A stretch of 64,000 nucleotides of DNA, from the NCBI RefSeq assembly GCF_004379255.2, contig NC_056040.1:22704120-22768119 (forward strand). The letters run 5' to 3'. The notes under the pieces were generated by a model. The model was given only the letters and a program-made list of their open reading frames with translations. It was not told where the DNA came from and ran no database searches. Below, one piece after another: positions 35,247 to 47,228 of the stretch. A program made the position numbers and the translations under genes. The DNA comes from Salvia splendens. Lineage: Eukaryota; Streptophyta; Magnoliopsida; Lamiales; Lamiaceae. Positions within the stretch are counted from its first letter, which is position 1. Every line of letters begins with the position of its first letter.

Positions 35247-36617
35247 TTATTTTTTTTATTCTTTTTATAATAGACCTCACATAATCACATTTCACTAATT
35301 TTATCTCACAATATAAAATAATATTCATCTTCCACTAACCATTCCCGTTACATTTCTAAAAATTATGCTAGGTCAAACTAAGTCTTGTATCAGTGTACTG
35401 AGGGAGTAATACTTTTTAAGTCTTCTTTCCTTTTTAATCATTACGTTTTAAAACGGCAATAGTATTAAATTTCTTTACATTACGATACTATCTCATCTCA
35501 CTTCTTTATTTTCTCTCTCTCATCTCTCTTCCAACCTTTCTGTCTTTAATTTTCATGCCACTTTTGTTACTTTTGAGTTATATGCGGGTATGAAAAATTA
35601 TCAGAATAAAGCGAATATTTTTTGAATGTTCAGGAATTTATGAGTATTTTGAATATATTTAATCACACGATATGCCATAATTTTTAAATAATACTAATAA
35701 TGCATTTTCTTCTTGCAAGTAAAAAATATAAATATATATAATCGAATATTTTTTTATGACTCAGATATGTCACTTATTTAGTCACAGTCACTTGTTAAAG
35801 TAATAAATCATGCAATAGTGAACATAATCATAAAAATATTAAGCACGAGTAACAAACAACAATAAATAATACGGAGTATATCATATAAATCCAAAAGACT
35901 TAATATACAATTTTAAATATTAATAAGATAAAAAAATATAAATATACCTATTAAACATATATAATCGAATGTAATTTTTATAACTCATATATATAAATTA
36001 TTTAGTTATAAGTTACAACCACTTGGTAAAGTAACAAATCATGCAATAATGAACATAGTCATAAAAAACTTTTGGAGAAGTAGAGATTCAAGTGTAGAGT
36101 GCAATAATCACTTAAAACAAACATAAGAATGCATGAAGAAGAAAGCAAAACACGAATGCTGCAAAATACTAGCATATTATATATTCAGTGTTTAATTGAT
36201 TGAAATGTAAACTTGGATACCTTATGAACTTATAGAATAGGTAAGAAGGATTTATAATCCATTGCTAATCCTTGTACAACCGGATCAGACTATGATTATA
36301 CAACCTCATTAAAACACAAACATCAAACTACCTTCTTCACCATTTGCAAACCGAAATTATACAACGGCGACGGCCGTGGAGAGAGGTGGTCCGCTACCGC
36401 CGGATGAGATATATCCTTGGTGATCAAATAATATGCTCAATCACAAAATGAATATTGAGAACTAATCTTGGGATAATAGCATTTTTCAACCTGTATTACT
36501 CACGTTGGGGGGGTGTAGCATTGATACTGACTGTCCATTGGAGGCGCAGGAGTCGCGACGGCGGCTGGACCGAAAGGGGCAGCAACCGGCGACTGAAACG
36601 GTTCTAAACGCACAGAG

Positions 36618-36930
36618 GGGTAGTAATGAACTATATTCACTAAATAATGAACTAAATGAATGTATGTTATTGAAATACATTAATGATACAACAAATTAAC
36701 AATGTTAAATGTTAAGCGGTAGTAATGAACTATATTCAATAAATAATGAACCAAATGAACGTTAGTAATGAAGTAGATATGACATTTTATTGAAATACAA
36801 TGTTAACTATGTTAAAAGTCAAGGGGTAGTAATGAACTTATTACTTCATTCAGTCATGCTATTACTTCATTCCATTATAGTTTATTACTTCATAAAGTGT
36901 TATGGCATAATTGTCTCTCAGTTGAAGTAA
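36618..36930. repeat. Imperfect tandem repeat of about 100 bp
   Basis: The block GGTAGTAATGAACT recurs at about 36618, 36718 and 36824 with ATATTCAMTAAATAATGAAC between copies, so the period is about 100-106 bases. Later partial copies appear in inverted form (TTACTTCATT). Confidence 0.65.
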
Positions 36931-37871
36931 ATTCGGTATGTAATGAATGCGAAAAATAACACAACATCATCTCATCTAATCCATCAAAAACAAGATCTAA
37001 TGGTCCTACTTGGGTCTCTAGTTCGGCATTAAGAAGTGGATTTGTGAATAATGAGACTCAGTAATCATGTTCATATATATTATTTTTGTTATAATGTTCT
37101 CGTTTAATAACTTATTAAGCAAATTTTAATGAAAATTATAGTGATTGTTCATATTGTTATTACTTTAATTAAAAATAACTCATGTAAATTAATTAAATTT
37201 AATTGATAAATATAAGATCAAAATCATAACAATTTCATTAATATTTTCAAACATACAATAGGTAATCTATTGTGAATCATGTGCACATGAATCATAAACA
37301 TTATTTGTCTGACAATCAACGTGCCCGGAGTGTTAATTGATTTTTATTTCCGAATTGAATAAGATAACGTCCCAATTATAAGCACAATCGGTCAAACTGA
37401 TCGGCCTAATCAAATTATAACACAATTTGGAACAAATATAACTAGATTAAACAACTTAACATGAACAAACTGTCTGACCGATCAATGTTCATATCCATCA
37501 CATTACAATATAGTATTGTTATTATTGCATTATACTTTGTCAAATGTGTGGTTGAGCTAAGCCATGTCAATATTTATAACCCTCATGAACATGGGCGGAC
37601 GTAGAAATAAATACGAGTAGGGGCTAAATTTTCAAAATTTTATTTAAAATAAATTTACAAGTAATTTAGATTATCAATAGGGGCTTTTATACTATAATAT
37701 GTGTAAAATATGGATACATTTTGAAACTTTATAATAGAAAATTTAAAAAAATTAGATTCATTAGTGGCTAAAGCCCTACCCCATTTATATGTAGGTCCGC
37801 CTCTGCTCATGAAGCAACTCGCAATCAATTATGGTGTATTACTATATTTAACATCTTCATTAAAAAAAATG

Positions 37872-38060
37872 TTGAAACCCCAACCCTAAGGGCCCACACA
37901 TCCCGGTCCGATAGTATTGTGAGGGGTGTTAAATTAGGGTACGCAGTGACCCGCTAAGGGGAGGGCCTAACCCACTACCTGCCAGAAGCTCACCTTCCAA
38001 GGCCTCACACTTGTGTCTGAAAGGTGTTGCAACTACCCGACAGTAGTGGGATTTGATCAT
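37872..38060. repeat. GC-rich dispersed-repeat candidate
   Basis: This patch stands out from its surroundings by composition (CCCGCTAAGGGGAGGGCC, CCTTCCAAGGCCTCACAC). It might be a SINE or an LTR piece. A box-B-like GATCAAATCCC can be read on the minus strand, but no box A is at the right distance, so the class is open. Confidence 0.25.
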
Positions 38061-39336
38061 TGGTCAATCATACTATATTTAACATCTTTAATTACAAAGT
38101 ACAATAAATTTATTTTTTTTAAAGCTCGCTTTAATTATAGAGTACGATAATCTGTTTTTTTCAGCTCCCAAAAGCCACACATATTATATACTCAATTTAA
38201 AAAGATATTTATCTTTTTTCATTTCTCACTAAGTGGAAATCATACTCTATTTATCATTGTAATTACATTCTACAATAAAATTAATATATAAAATTTAGAT
38301 TTATATTCCACTAACTTTTTCATTCATTTTTTTATATAAAGTTTAACAATTTCTTAAAATCTGTATAAAGTCAAAATATAAAATCCGTATCGAGTTAAAA
38401 TATGTATGTAAATGACCGACTGAGTATTTAATATCTCTAATTACATACACATTATAATCAAGCTAATATTTCTACCTTATTTATTTCTTTTCATATACAG
38501 AAGTACAATAAACTAGAAATACGTACATTGTGTCATAATCCATCAGGTCTAGAACTTTACACCGTATTGAAGTACTATTGAATTCAAAATAGATAAATGC
38601 TATTGATTGCAAAATTACGCCCAATATGTACCTCTGAGTTCAAAATTTTTTGTTGTACATAGTAATATATAGCTACAATATATTTTTATTTATAAGCTAT
38701 AACGGTTGGAATCTAGTTTGATCAACGCAGTTTGATCGAGTTATACGGGTGTCAAAAGTTTTAATTTGTAAAATTGAATACTATAGAATCAATTTACGTT
38801 ATGTGAAAATAATAGTGATATATTCATTTTCTCTAAATTGATTCGCGTGAGTATCACTTAAATATGAAATAATAAGATGAAGTTATGTGATAAAAGATTG
38901 ATTATTTAGCTTTTATAAAAAAGTACTACACTTTTTAATTGATAAACATTTTACTTATTGAAACATATATTACGATTTTCAAACCATGTATGAAACTTAG
39001 TTCAAAAGTACATTGAATTAGGACCGTACTCGTCTTATCCCATAGAAATAGAGTAATTGTGGATGAGTCGGATGACACTAGTTTAAATGCGTAATTGGTA
39101 AAGTAAGACATAATGAGAAAATATGATTTAAATAAGTGGATAGTGAACCAATAAATGATAAAGAAAAAAAAATAGAAAAAGTTTCATAAATTAATATTAT
39201 AAACTATTTATATGAGAAAAATGAAAAAAAAACTTATTTCTATCCGTCGACGGATGGAACATACAATACTATCAATAATATAAAAAATGACTTACCTTTA
39301 AGCACAATTACTTAAATACGGAGCAGTAAAATAGTA

Positions 39337-39570
39337 CTCCCTTCGTCACTCAAATATTGTCCACTTTGACCCAACACGAATTTTAAGAAATTTAATGAAT
39401 GAGTTGAAAAAGTTAATGGAATGTGGGTCCTACTTTTATATATTAGTTTTATAATAAAATATGAATATGAATGCGTTAGTGGAATATGAGGAGAAAAAAA
39501 TGAAATAGAACAAATTTTGTGGGATGGACAAAAATAGAAAAATAAGACAATTTTTCGGGGACGAAGGGAA
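39337..39570. mobile_element. Stowaway-like MITE
   Basis: The ends CTCCCTTCGTCACTCAAATA and CGGGGACGAAGGGAA are complementary and flanked by TA. Confidence 0.75.
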
Positions 39571-39666
39571 TAACAAAATATTCTCCTATAATTATTACCT
39601 ACGATATCTACGGTTTAACATTTAATATTTGTAATCAGAATAAAAGAACATCGTTTGGTGTACTAA

Positions 39667-40511
39667 GAGTATCCGCATGGCACCCGTCCAGGCGGACGTC
39701 CGACCGGTGTGCCAGACGTCCGCGCGGGACGTCCGCCATTAGGCTAGAGAGGCACGGATACGGACGTCCGCTGTGGACACCGGAGTTCCGCGGCGTTCCC
39801 GGGACGTCCGCCATTGCGTTGACACGACGGACGTCCGCACGGACGTCCCGATTTTTTATTTATTTTTTATTTTTTTTAAAACTCTTTATATATTAGGGAG
39901 AATTTTAAGGAGTTTCGAACATTGTAAATCAGTACTTCGACTATCAGAAATTATATTTCCGGATGAGTTTTCTACACAGCAACTTTAATGGAAATAAAAA
40001 ATTTCCAAGGGCCTCTACCCCTTGGACCCCGCTACTCGGGGGCGCTGCCCCCGAATTCCCGTCTAATCATAATGAATTCAAACAAGCGTGCACTCCGCAC
40101 TTCCAAACTTATATGATGTCTCATTATGACAATATTGATCATTCAAGTTAATCTAATTACACTAAAATAACCAACAATATATACGGCTCGTTGAACTATA
40201 TTTTTTTGTTTTAACTATGTATTTTTTTAGAAATTATGTATGTTTTTTTAATAATTATGTAACTTTTTTTTAAATAAAGTGGTTGCATTTTCTCCGTATT
40301 CGTATCAAAATTTTAATTCCGTAAATTGTTTAATTAAGTGAATTTGTGAATTTTTATTATTGTGGGAAGTCCGTCGGGATGTTCTTGGGGATGTCCGCCA
40401 CTGTGCAGTGAAAAGTCCTTATGACGTGGCAGTACAATGGGAAGTCCTTATGATGTGGCATGAGTTGTTTTTGGGATGTTCGCCGGGACATCCGCACTAC
40501 TGCGGATGCCC
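39667..40511. mobile_element. Non-autonomous PIF/Harbinger derivative with GGACGTCC ends
   Basis: GAGTATCCGCATGG at the left and its approximate complement CTGCGGATGCCC at the right are flanked by TAA (39664-39666 and 40512-40514). The left end repeats GGACGTCC and the right end GGATGTTC or GGACATCC, mirroring the two ends of the autonomous-like element at 18552-20452. The interior has lost the transposase. ACGGCTCGTTGAACT near 40180 matches that element's promoter region. Confidence 0.8.
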
Positions 40512-40697
40512 TAATAACAATAGTAATAGTTTCATTCTTTTCTTCTATAGGTAGACGGTAGTCGGTAGACCAATTGAATTTATTTTTAAGTAACTAGAAT
40601 TACTGAATTTCTAATGAACGATTACCTTACTCAGTAAATTAATAATCATACTTATATACTCTGTTATGTAATTGTGTGGGGGAACATATGTGCATAC

Positions 40698-41398
40698 GAG
40701 CATCCGCATCGGTGCTTGTGGGGAAGGACGGCGTCCGTGCCGTTGGTGCGGCATGCCCCTGTCCGCAGCTGTGCTCTTGCCAACGGCACGGCTCTGCTCG
40801 ATGCATCGAGCACGTCCGTGCCGCTGAGCAGGACGACGTGGCGCGTTTCTATTGGTCGTTGGCATTTTCTTTTTCTTTTTTAAATAAAAAATAATACCAA
40901 AAAAAATCGGATTCCAAAAATATAGCCATTTTATTATTGTTTTTTTTATTTTTTTTTGAATTTTTTTAAAATTTTTTTATCCCAAAATCATCTATAAATA
41001 CACATTCATCATCCAGTTGGGCGATATCCGGCCACGAGTAGTGGGTTTTTTTAATTTTATGAATTTAATTATGTAATTTTTTATTTTTAGGATTTAAATT
41101 ATGAAAATTTTAATTTTTAGGAGTTTAATTATGAAATTTTTAACTTTTAAGATTTTAATTATGTAATTTTAAATTTTTAGTAATTAGTAATACTATTTTG
41201 GGTATTTTTAATGCATTTTAATATTATAGAATTATTTTTATTTAAATTGAATAATAGAATGATGGGACCCTTGAACATGTCCTTGCGGAAGAGTATGGTG
41301 TGGGTGTTGTGCTTTTGTTAGAGAGGAAGAAATAAAAAATGAATAAAAGTGGATCCGTGCCCATATCCTCCTTGGCAAGAGGAAGGACGGCGACGCTC
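40698..41398. mobile_element. Deletion derivative of the ORF1-type PIF/Harbinger family
   Basis: The left end is GAGCATCCGCATCGG and the right end GGCGACGCTC, followed by TAA. The segment 41225-41310 (antisense) matches 16790-16880 of the ORF1 element, including the TGTTTTT-TTTAAATTGAATAAT-GGTGGGACCC region. ORF1 is gone. Confidence 0.65.
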
Positions 41399-41401
41399 TA
41401 A

Positions 41402-42031
41402 GACCATGTTTATCGCTGCATGAGGTCGACCGCCATATCAGCAAACAAATTTTAAAAAAAAAATTTATTCAATCATGGGTCTCTCTCTTTGACATGGGTT
41501 GCATTCTCTCTTCAAACAGACCGAAAGGTCTCTCCCCCACTCTCACCACTCAGCCAATGAGATTGTGCCAAATGGCAAAATTTCATTGGCTGATATTATT
41601 ATTTTTAATAATTTATATATCTTTAATATATTATATTAAAAAATTATAATAATTATACCAAAATTCATAATTTTTCTTCCTCTATAAATAGAGACCACAT
41701 TTGCTATAGTTTTGCACACAAAAAAATATCATATTTTCTCCTCCTATAATTCTTATGTTTTCTATTTGTTTGTTTTTATAATTTTTAGTTTGTCATTTAT
41801 TACGTTTTTTCGATAAATTTACAATAATAAGTATTTCATGTAATAATAATAGTATTAAAAATAATATTAAAAAATATATATAATAGTGTGGTTGGGTGGT
41901 CATTGATAAACCATGAAAATATGTATGGTTGGGTTGGATGAATATTAATGATGTGGAGGAGATAGAAATGAATTAAATATTGAAAAAGTGGATGGTTGGG
42001 TTGGGTTGGGAGGTTGCTGATAAACATGGTC
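41402..42031. mobile_element. PIF/Harbinger-like MITE
   Basis: GACCATGTTTATCGCTGC at the left and GCTGATAAACATGGTC at the right are complementary, with TAA on both sides (41399-41401 and 42032-42034). The left TAA is shared with the neighbouring element. No coding capacity is present. Confidence 0.8.
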
Positions 42032-42063
42032 TAAGGCCATTAACTTAGGTAATGGTGTTGTAA

Positions 42064-43379
42064 GAGTGTCCACAATGGGGGAGCCGCGGCCCGCGGCTCG
42101 GTGCGCGGCCCCCATTGCAGAGAACCGAGAGCCGGGGCGCAGGGCCAGGAGCCGAGGGTGAGCCGCGGCCGCGGCCCTACACTGCAACGGGCCGCGTTTC
42201 GCGGCTGGGCCGCGGGATTTTTTTTTTTTTTAAGTTTCGAAAATTACTTTATAAATATACACTTCCATTTCCATTTTTTCAACTCCATTTTACTTCCATT
42301 TTGCTCCAATCTTTCCTTCCAATTTCTATAACCTTGGAACTATGGATTCCAACGATGAACAATTCCAACAAGCGGTAGATCTGGAGTTCCAAAACCTTGT
42401 TGCAGCGGTGCAACGTGAAGCCGACGAGGCGGAAGATGCGGCGGAGGCCGCGGCTGAGGCGGCGGCGGCGGCAGTCCCTCGGCCATTCTATCATCGGCGA
42501 TTTTTCGACCGTGATCATACCGGGGCTGACCGTCGGTTGATGGAGGACTACTTCAACGAGAACGCCCGTTATCCGACAGAAATTTTCCGTCGGCGATTCA
42601 GAATGTCGCAACGTCTCTTCGTCCATATAGCGACGTGTTTGGCGCAGCGGTTCAGGTGCTTCAACTTGCGATATGATGCCTCCGGCCGACCCGGCTTGTC
42701 GACATACCAGAAGTGTACCATGGCAATTAGACAGCTTGCATATGCCGGGCCCGCTGACATGTTCGACGAATACCTACAGATGGGCGAAACAACTGCCCTA
42801 CAGACGTTGAGGCAGTTTTGCAGGGGCATTAAGGATATCTTCAAAGGGGAGTATCTACGGAAGCCATCGGCTGATGATTGCCAACGTAGTAATGAATACT
42901 TGATCCAGCGGTACACCGACATGCGGAGCCAAATATCGCATTCATCACTGCAGACTGATATGATTGAAGAGGTCTGGAACCGTAGAAGTAGCGCCGTAGA
43001 GTGATTTGGGTTTCCCCCAGTGTTTTTAAACTAGATCACTTTCGTTGTATAATTTTCCTATTTTAATATAATACAACGAAATTATTGTTACATTTTTTTT
43101 AGGTTGTGAATTTTTTTGTTTACAATCCAAATTATTTTATTTTAATTAAATTTATAAATATCATAAATTTAAAGACTAATAAAATTTATTAGACATAAAT
43201 TAAAAAATATTATTACAAAAGCAAACAAATTAATTTTATTTTTTGGAGAGGGCCACATTTCGTGGCCATATTGTTTTTATACATTTCGTGGCCTTTACCA
43301 TTGTGAAGGCCACAAGAGAGCCACGAATGGTGGCCGGGCCACATTTGGTGGCCTTCAAGTGCCACCATTGTCGACACTC
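42064..43379 (+). mobile_element. PIF/Harbinger element with internally deleted transposase
   Basis: GAGTGTCCACAATGG and its complement CCATTGTCGACACTC are flanked by TAA (42061-42063 and 43380-43382). It is a shortened, inverted relative of 10438-12382, with the same GC-rich end and the same GTGGCC-rich end. Confidence 0.92.
42342..43004 (+). CDS. Catalytically deleted HARBI1-like transposase, 220 aa, open
   Basis: The frame starts at an ATG shortly after a TATA-containing leader and keeps the N-terminal half (MDSNDEQFQQAVDLEF through the FRRRFRMSQRLFVHIA DNA-binding region and KPSADDCQR). It then jumps directly to the C-terminal SNEYLIQRYTDMRSQ and EEVWNRRSSAVE. The whole DDE nuclease (equivalent to about residues 178-390 of the protein at 18866-20149) is missing, yet the join is in frame and no stop has appeared. 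The reading is cleaner than its full-length relative at 10812-12120. It cannot cut DNA. It might still bind terminal repeats and interfere, or be a chance survivor. Confidence 0.75.
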   Translation: MDSNDEQFQQAVDLEFQNLVAAVQREADEAEDAAEAAAEAAAAAVPRPFYHRRFFDRDHTGADRRLMEDYFNENARYPTEIFRRRFRMSQRLFVHIATCLAQRFRCFNLRYDASGRPGLSTYQKCTMAIRQLAYAGPADMFDEYLQMGETTALQTLRQFCRGIKDIFKGEYLRKPSADDCQRSNEYLIQRYTDMRSQISHSSLQTDMIEEVWNRRSSAVE

Positions 43380-43398
43380 TAATGTTTCACTTATTTAA

Positions 43399-44455
43399 GG
43401 TCATCCACTACGCTGTCTCTATACCGTCTCTTAACCACTATTTGAGGGCCCCACTGTCCTTTTTTCATCCATCCCTTAACTAAGGGACGGAACCTGCAAC
43501 GCTCCGTCCCTTAACCGTCTCTATACCGTCCCTTAATTACTATTCATTCAATTTCATTTATAATTTTTTTTCAACCCAATTCAATTTAAACAAACACACT
43601 TTATTAAAATTAAAACAACATTACAACTTAAAATTAAAAAAACGAAGACATAATTAAAATTCTAAAAAAATAAAAATGACATAATTTAATCTGCTCCGCC
43701 AAAGTTTTCCCAAATGTACTCAATTAGATCCTCTTGGAGTTGGGTGTGGGCGCTAGAGTCGCGTGCCCTTGCCCGAATAGCCAACCGTTCTTGTATAGAC
43801 GGATTGCGACGGAAGTAGGTATCTCCCCAAATCGGGTTATCGCAGAAGTAGTCGCGAACTAACCGTGCGGCGGCTTCCTCCCGGTTCCGATTGATGTACT
43901 TCTGGGAGCGTCGTGGGGGTGGCGCGGCTTCCTCCGCCTCTCGTCGTCGATCTTCTTCGAGTGATTGTTCCATTAATTGACGCATTTGCTCAAAAGGATC
44001 CATTTGTTTGAGTTGATTGAAGATGGAAATTGGAGTGATAGAGAGGATTTGAGAGGAATAGATGTGTGTTTGTGTTTGAAATGAGTATGAAATATGATTA
44101 TTTATAGAGTAAAATATATAAAAAAAAAATTAAAAACGAAAATAAAAATTTAACGGTAATATTACCGTTTGAATTTTTTTTATTATTAAAAGTCGAATTT
44201 AAAAAAAAACGAATTATTGCGTTATCAGTGACGACGCTCACTCGCGGGCCAGCGAGTGGGCGTCACGCACGCATGTAGACGAGACACGTGTCGCTGGCGC
44301 GTGGCGGGACAGCGCGTCCCGTGTCTCGACGAGACGGGCTACGGGACGAGACGGGCGCTGGCTAGGGACGGGATGGTCGCTGCAACGCGTCCCGTGGAGG
44401 ACTCGTCCCTCCGGGACGAGACGCGAGCCCGGTGCGGGACACGTAGTGGATGGTC
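43399..44455 (-). mobile_element. PIF/Harbinger element of the GGTCATCC family
   Basis: The ends GGTCATCCACTACG and CGTAGTGGATGGTC are complementary and flanked by TAA (43396-43398 and 44456-44458). Its left end and leader match those of elements at 274 and 61076. It encodes a strongly shortened transposase. Confidence 0.9.
43686..44003 (-). CDS. Minimal transposase remnant, 105 aa, open
   Basis: The reading MDPFEQMRQLMEQSLEEDRR has an acidic and basic N-terminus, continues to RDYFCDNPIWGDTYFRRN, and then passes directly to ARARDSSAHTQLQEDLIEYI and a C-terminal WENFGGAD. The second half of the DNA-binding region and the full DDE domain are deleted, but the frame is intact and the start lies behind the conserved family leader. 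It may be no more than a short peptide of a dead element. Confidence 0.55.
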   Translation of the reverse strand: MDPFEQMRQLMEQSLEEDRRREAEEAAPPPRRSQKYINRNREEAAARLVRDYFCDNPIWGDTYFRRNPSIQERLAIRARARDSSAHTQLQEDLIEYIWENFGGAD

Positions 44456-45520
44456 TAAGATTTGCCTCGATACTAACCCATCAGTCCCATCTCACTGACA
44501 CGCCCTACCCACTGTCCCCTAATTGTCATTATTTTTACCATCTAGAATGTCACAAACTATTTATAACCACAAAATAATCAATGTTTATACAGATACAGTT
44601 CTTTTATTTTGGCTTAGTTCCTCCTCCCATAAAAAAAAAAAAATCTTATTTTGCTATTTTAGAATATCTTAAAAAAATAGTCTTATTTCTAAAAGTGTAA
44701 AATTTCTTTTTTATATTTTTCCTACTTTTTCTCTTTTCTATCTCATACTTTATCCACTTTTTTTTCACATCTTTTTTACTTTATCAATTTTTTCTAATCT
44801 TTTCTTAGATTGCCAATTTCTCCTTCAAATCTTTGCCGTCCACAAATGAGACATTTTTTTGTAGACGGATGGAGTATTTTATTTTGTATGAGAGTGGCTA
44901 ACTTTGCAAGAGAATAGAAAAGAATGATAGTTAAAGTAATGTCAGTAGATATTGAGACCCACGTTATTATTACTCTATTTATTTTCTATTTTTTGTCCAA
45001 TTTTACCATTTTTGCCAATCTATATTTATTGTCCATTTTTCATTTTTTTTTACCATAAATGGTAAATAAGTCACTCGTTCCACTAAATGATTTCACTCAC
45101 ATTTTATTATACAATTAACTAACACCCCTCCCTTCCAAAAGACAAACTTTATGTGGCACTGGTTTTAACGTGCAATGGTAAAATAAGAGAGATCGAAAAA
45201 ATAAGAAAGAGAGAGGCAAAAGGTAGTACAAGTAGTGTTGGATTATGGAGTCCACATTATTAGTAGTATGTAACTGGCTAAAAACTTTCCATATTTAGAT
45301 TTTGTATAATTTTAGGGGACGACCCAAAATGGTAAAACCATTAGTAATATGTTTTTGGGGACAAAGGGAGCATGTAAAAGAACGACTTAAATTCCACTAA
45401 CTTTTTAGACTGATTTTTTTACATTCTTAAAATCTATGCCCAATACAAAGTGGATGAAAAATAAGGGTTAGTGTTCAGTGAGTTGGTGATAAAATTTGTG
45501 CCCAATTATAGCTAAAAGTA
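44456..45520. other. Intergenic sequence with decayed Stowaway-like MITEs
   Basis: Two probable Stowaway-like MITEs are visible: about 44619-44874, ending GACGGATGGAGTA, and about 45121-45371, ending GGGGACAAAGGGAG. Their left ends are weak. No gene is seen. Confidence 0.4.
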
Positions 45521-45526
45521 AATGAG

Positions 45527-46566
45527 TGAACTACATAAATGGTGTCTGATATTTAATTTTCGCACATAAATGGTACTTGATCTTTATTTTATAGCATTTT
45601 TTGTACCCGGTGACAAAAATAACCCTAGGTACCAAACATGTGATTTTTTTGTTATCGAATATATTTTTGAAAAGTTCAATTAAATAGTATACCAAACATG
45701 TGTTTTTTTTTCTTCCTCTTATTTCTTTTTTCTTCTTTAGTTTCTTCTTCTTTCTTTTTTCTTCATTTTCTTCTTCCTTTTTAGTATTTTATCTTCCTTT
45801 CTTCTTTCTCTTTTCTACTTAGTTTATGTTTCCTCATTTCTCTTTTCTCTTCTTTTTCTTCTTTCTTTTTAGTGTTTTATAGTACATACATTCAATTGCA
45901 TTCATAATATAAATCAAGAACAAAACACCTAATTAAATTAATTATATAAAGTAATTAAATCAGTTGAATATTTTTTATAAAATTATTTTATACTCATTTT
46001 AGGGTTGAAACACCTAACTAAAAATATTCAACTCTTTATATCATTATGAATACAATTCACAATTTTAAATTTTTTATTAAGACTAATTATTTATTTATTT
46101 AATATAAAATAATAATAATAATTATTATTATTATTATATAATATTATATGATTCATAATTTAAGTAATTATTCTATAATTATTTATTAATTACTACTAAT
46201 TTTTAGTATTATAACAATATTATTATTATTATTATAATTAAATATAATTATAACTATAACTATAATTAAGTGTATTTGAATGATATTAAAAAATAATTTA
46301 ATTATTAATTTATAATATTAAAATAATAATATTAATATTGCTTAGTAATAATAGTATAAAGAGTGAGGAGAATGAGAGAAGATATTATAATATCATTTTT
46401 GATACTAATTTTGTGTATGCTCAAATTATCTTCTATGTCACAAATGAAAAAATGTATTTGTTTAGAGGTCATTTTGGGGTGAAAATTGCACTAGATATTA
46501 AAAACGATATAAACTAAAGATCAGGTACTATGTGAGAAGGTGAAAAATTATGTACAGTTCACTCAA
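45527..46566. mobile_element. Inverted-repeat element with pyrimidine-rich centre
   Basis: The left end (GTGAACTACATAAATGGTGT ... GGTACTTGATCTTTA) is the complement of the right end (TAAAGATCAGGTACTATGTG ... GTACAGTTCACTC) over about 65 bases. The interior has a TTCTTC-rich tract (45705-45870) and AT-rich DNA. No coding potential is present. The superfamily cannot be named. Confidence 0.6.
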
Positions 46567-46913
46567 AAGAAATTATTGTACTTGTGTTGTGGGGTTTTTA
46601 ATTTGTTTTGGAATAAGGAGATAATAGTTTTTTACAATTTCATTTAAAATATTAGTCATTCTATTTTAGTGCATTGCACGGTCCATTGAGGGGATCATTT
46701 TATGACATGATTTAGAAATGACACCACTTTCCCACAAGTATAAAACGGTTCAACTACTTTGCTGGTACAACTGTGCTAAATTCAATTTGGATGATTAAAC
46801 CACTAGATTCTCCATTTACTATACCTGTTGATAATTCAAGGAACTGTGAATAATTATGGTTAACAAATTGCATATCGTCCAAAAACATAAAAATTCGAGT
46901 AAGAGTGGCCAAT

Positions 46914-47228
46914 TGTCAGAAATAGCATAAATGGTCTAAAAACTGCATATTCTAATTGTCAGAAATAGCATAAATGGTCTAAAAACTGCATATTCTAAGT
47001 TTACATTGTGTAGTTTTATTAATTTAACAATAATAAATTGTTGGTTCTGTGTATACTGATATACAAATTTATCGGATGAAAATTTTACCGAAATAACAAA
47101 GCATAAATGGTCTAAAAACTGCATATTCTAAGTTTACACTGTGTAGTTTTATTAATTTAACAATAATAAATTGTTGGTTCTGTGTATATACAAATTTATC
47201 GGATGAAAATTATACCGAAATAACAAGG
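46914..47228. repeat. Tandem duplications, about 38 bp and about 140 bp
   Basis: AGCATAAATGGTCTAAAAAC occurs at about 46924, 46968 and 47101. The last two copies are part of a duplicated unit of about 130-140 bases that ends with ACCGAAATAACAA. Confidence 0.75.

Larger units (their letters stand above)
34491..35406. mobile_element. Stowaway-like MITE interrupted by two other MITEs
   Basis: The ends CTCCTTTAGTCCACCAATAA (left) and GTGTACTGAGGGAG (right) are flanked by TA. The segment ATGTCCACCAATAAATGTCTC at about 34798 repeats the left-end sequence. Inside lie 34527-34785 and 34831-35246. The outer boundaries are approximate. Confidence 0.55.
35407..39336. other. Long AT-rich intergenic region
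   Basis: I find no gene. A GC-richer patch at 36360-36610 is unassigned. The tandem repeat and the SINE-like patch are listed separately. A segment at 36990-37060 resembles the end of a TIR element of the kind at 49073-49437. Confidence 0.5.

Noticed and set aside
37872..38060. A possible tRNA-derived SINE
   Set aside because: Only a weak box B; no box A at the usual spacing, no clear A-tail and no target duplication. Kept only as an unclassified repeat.
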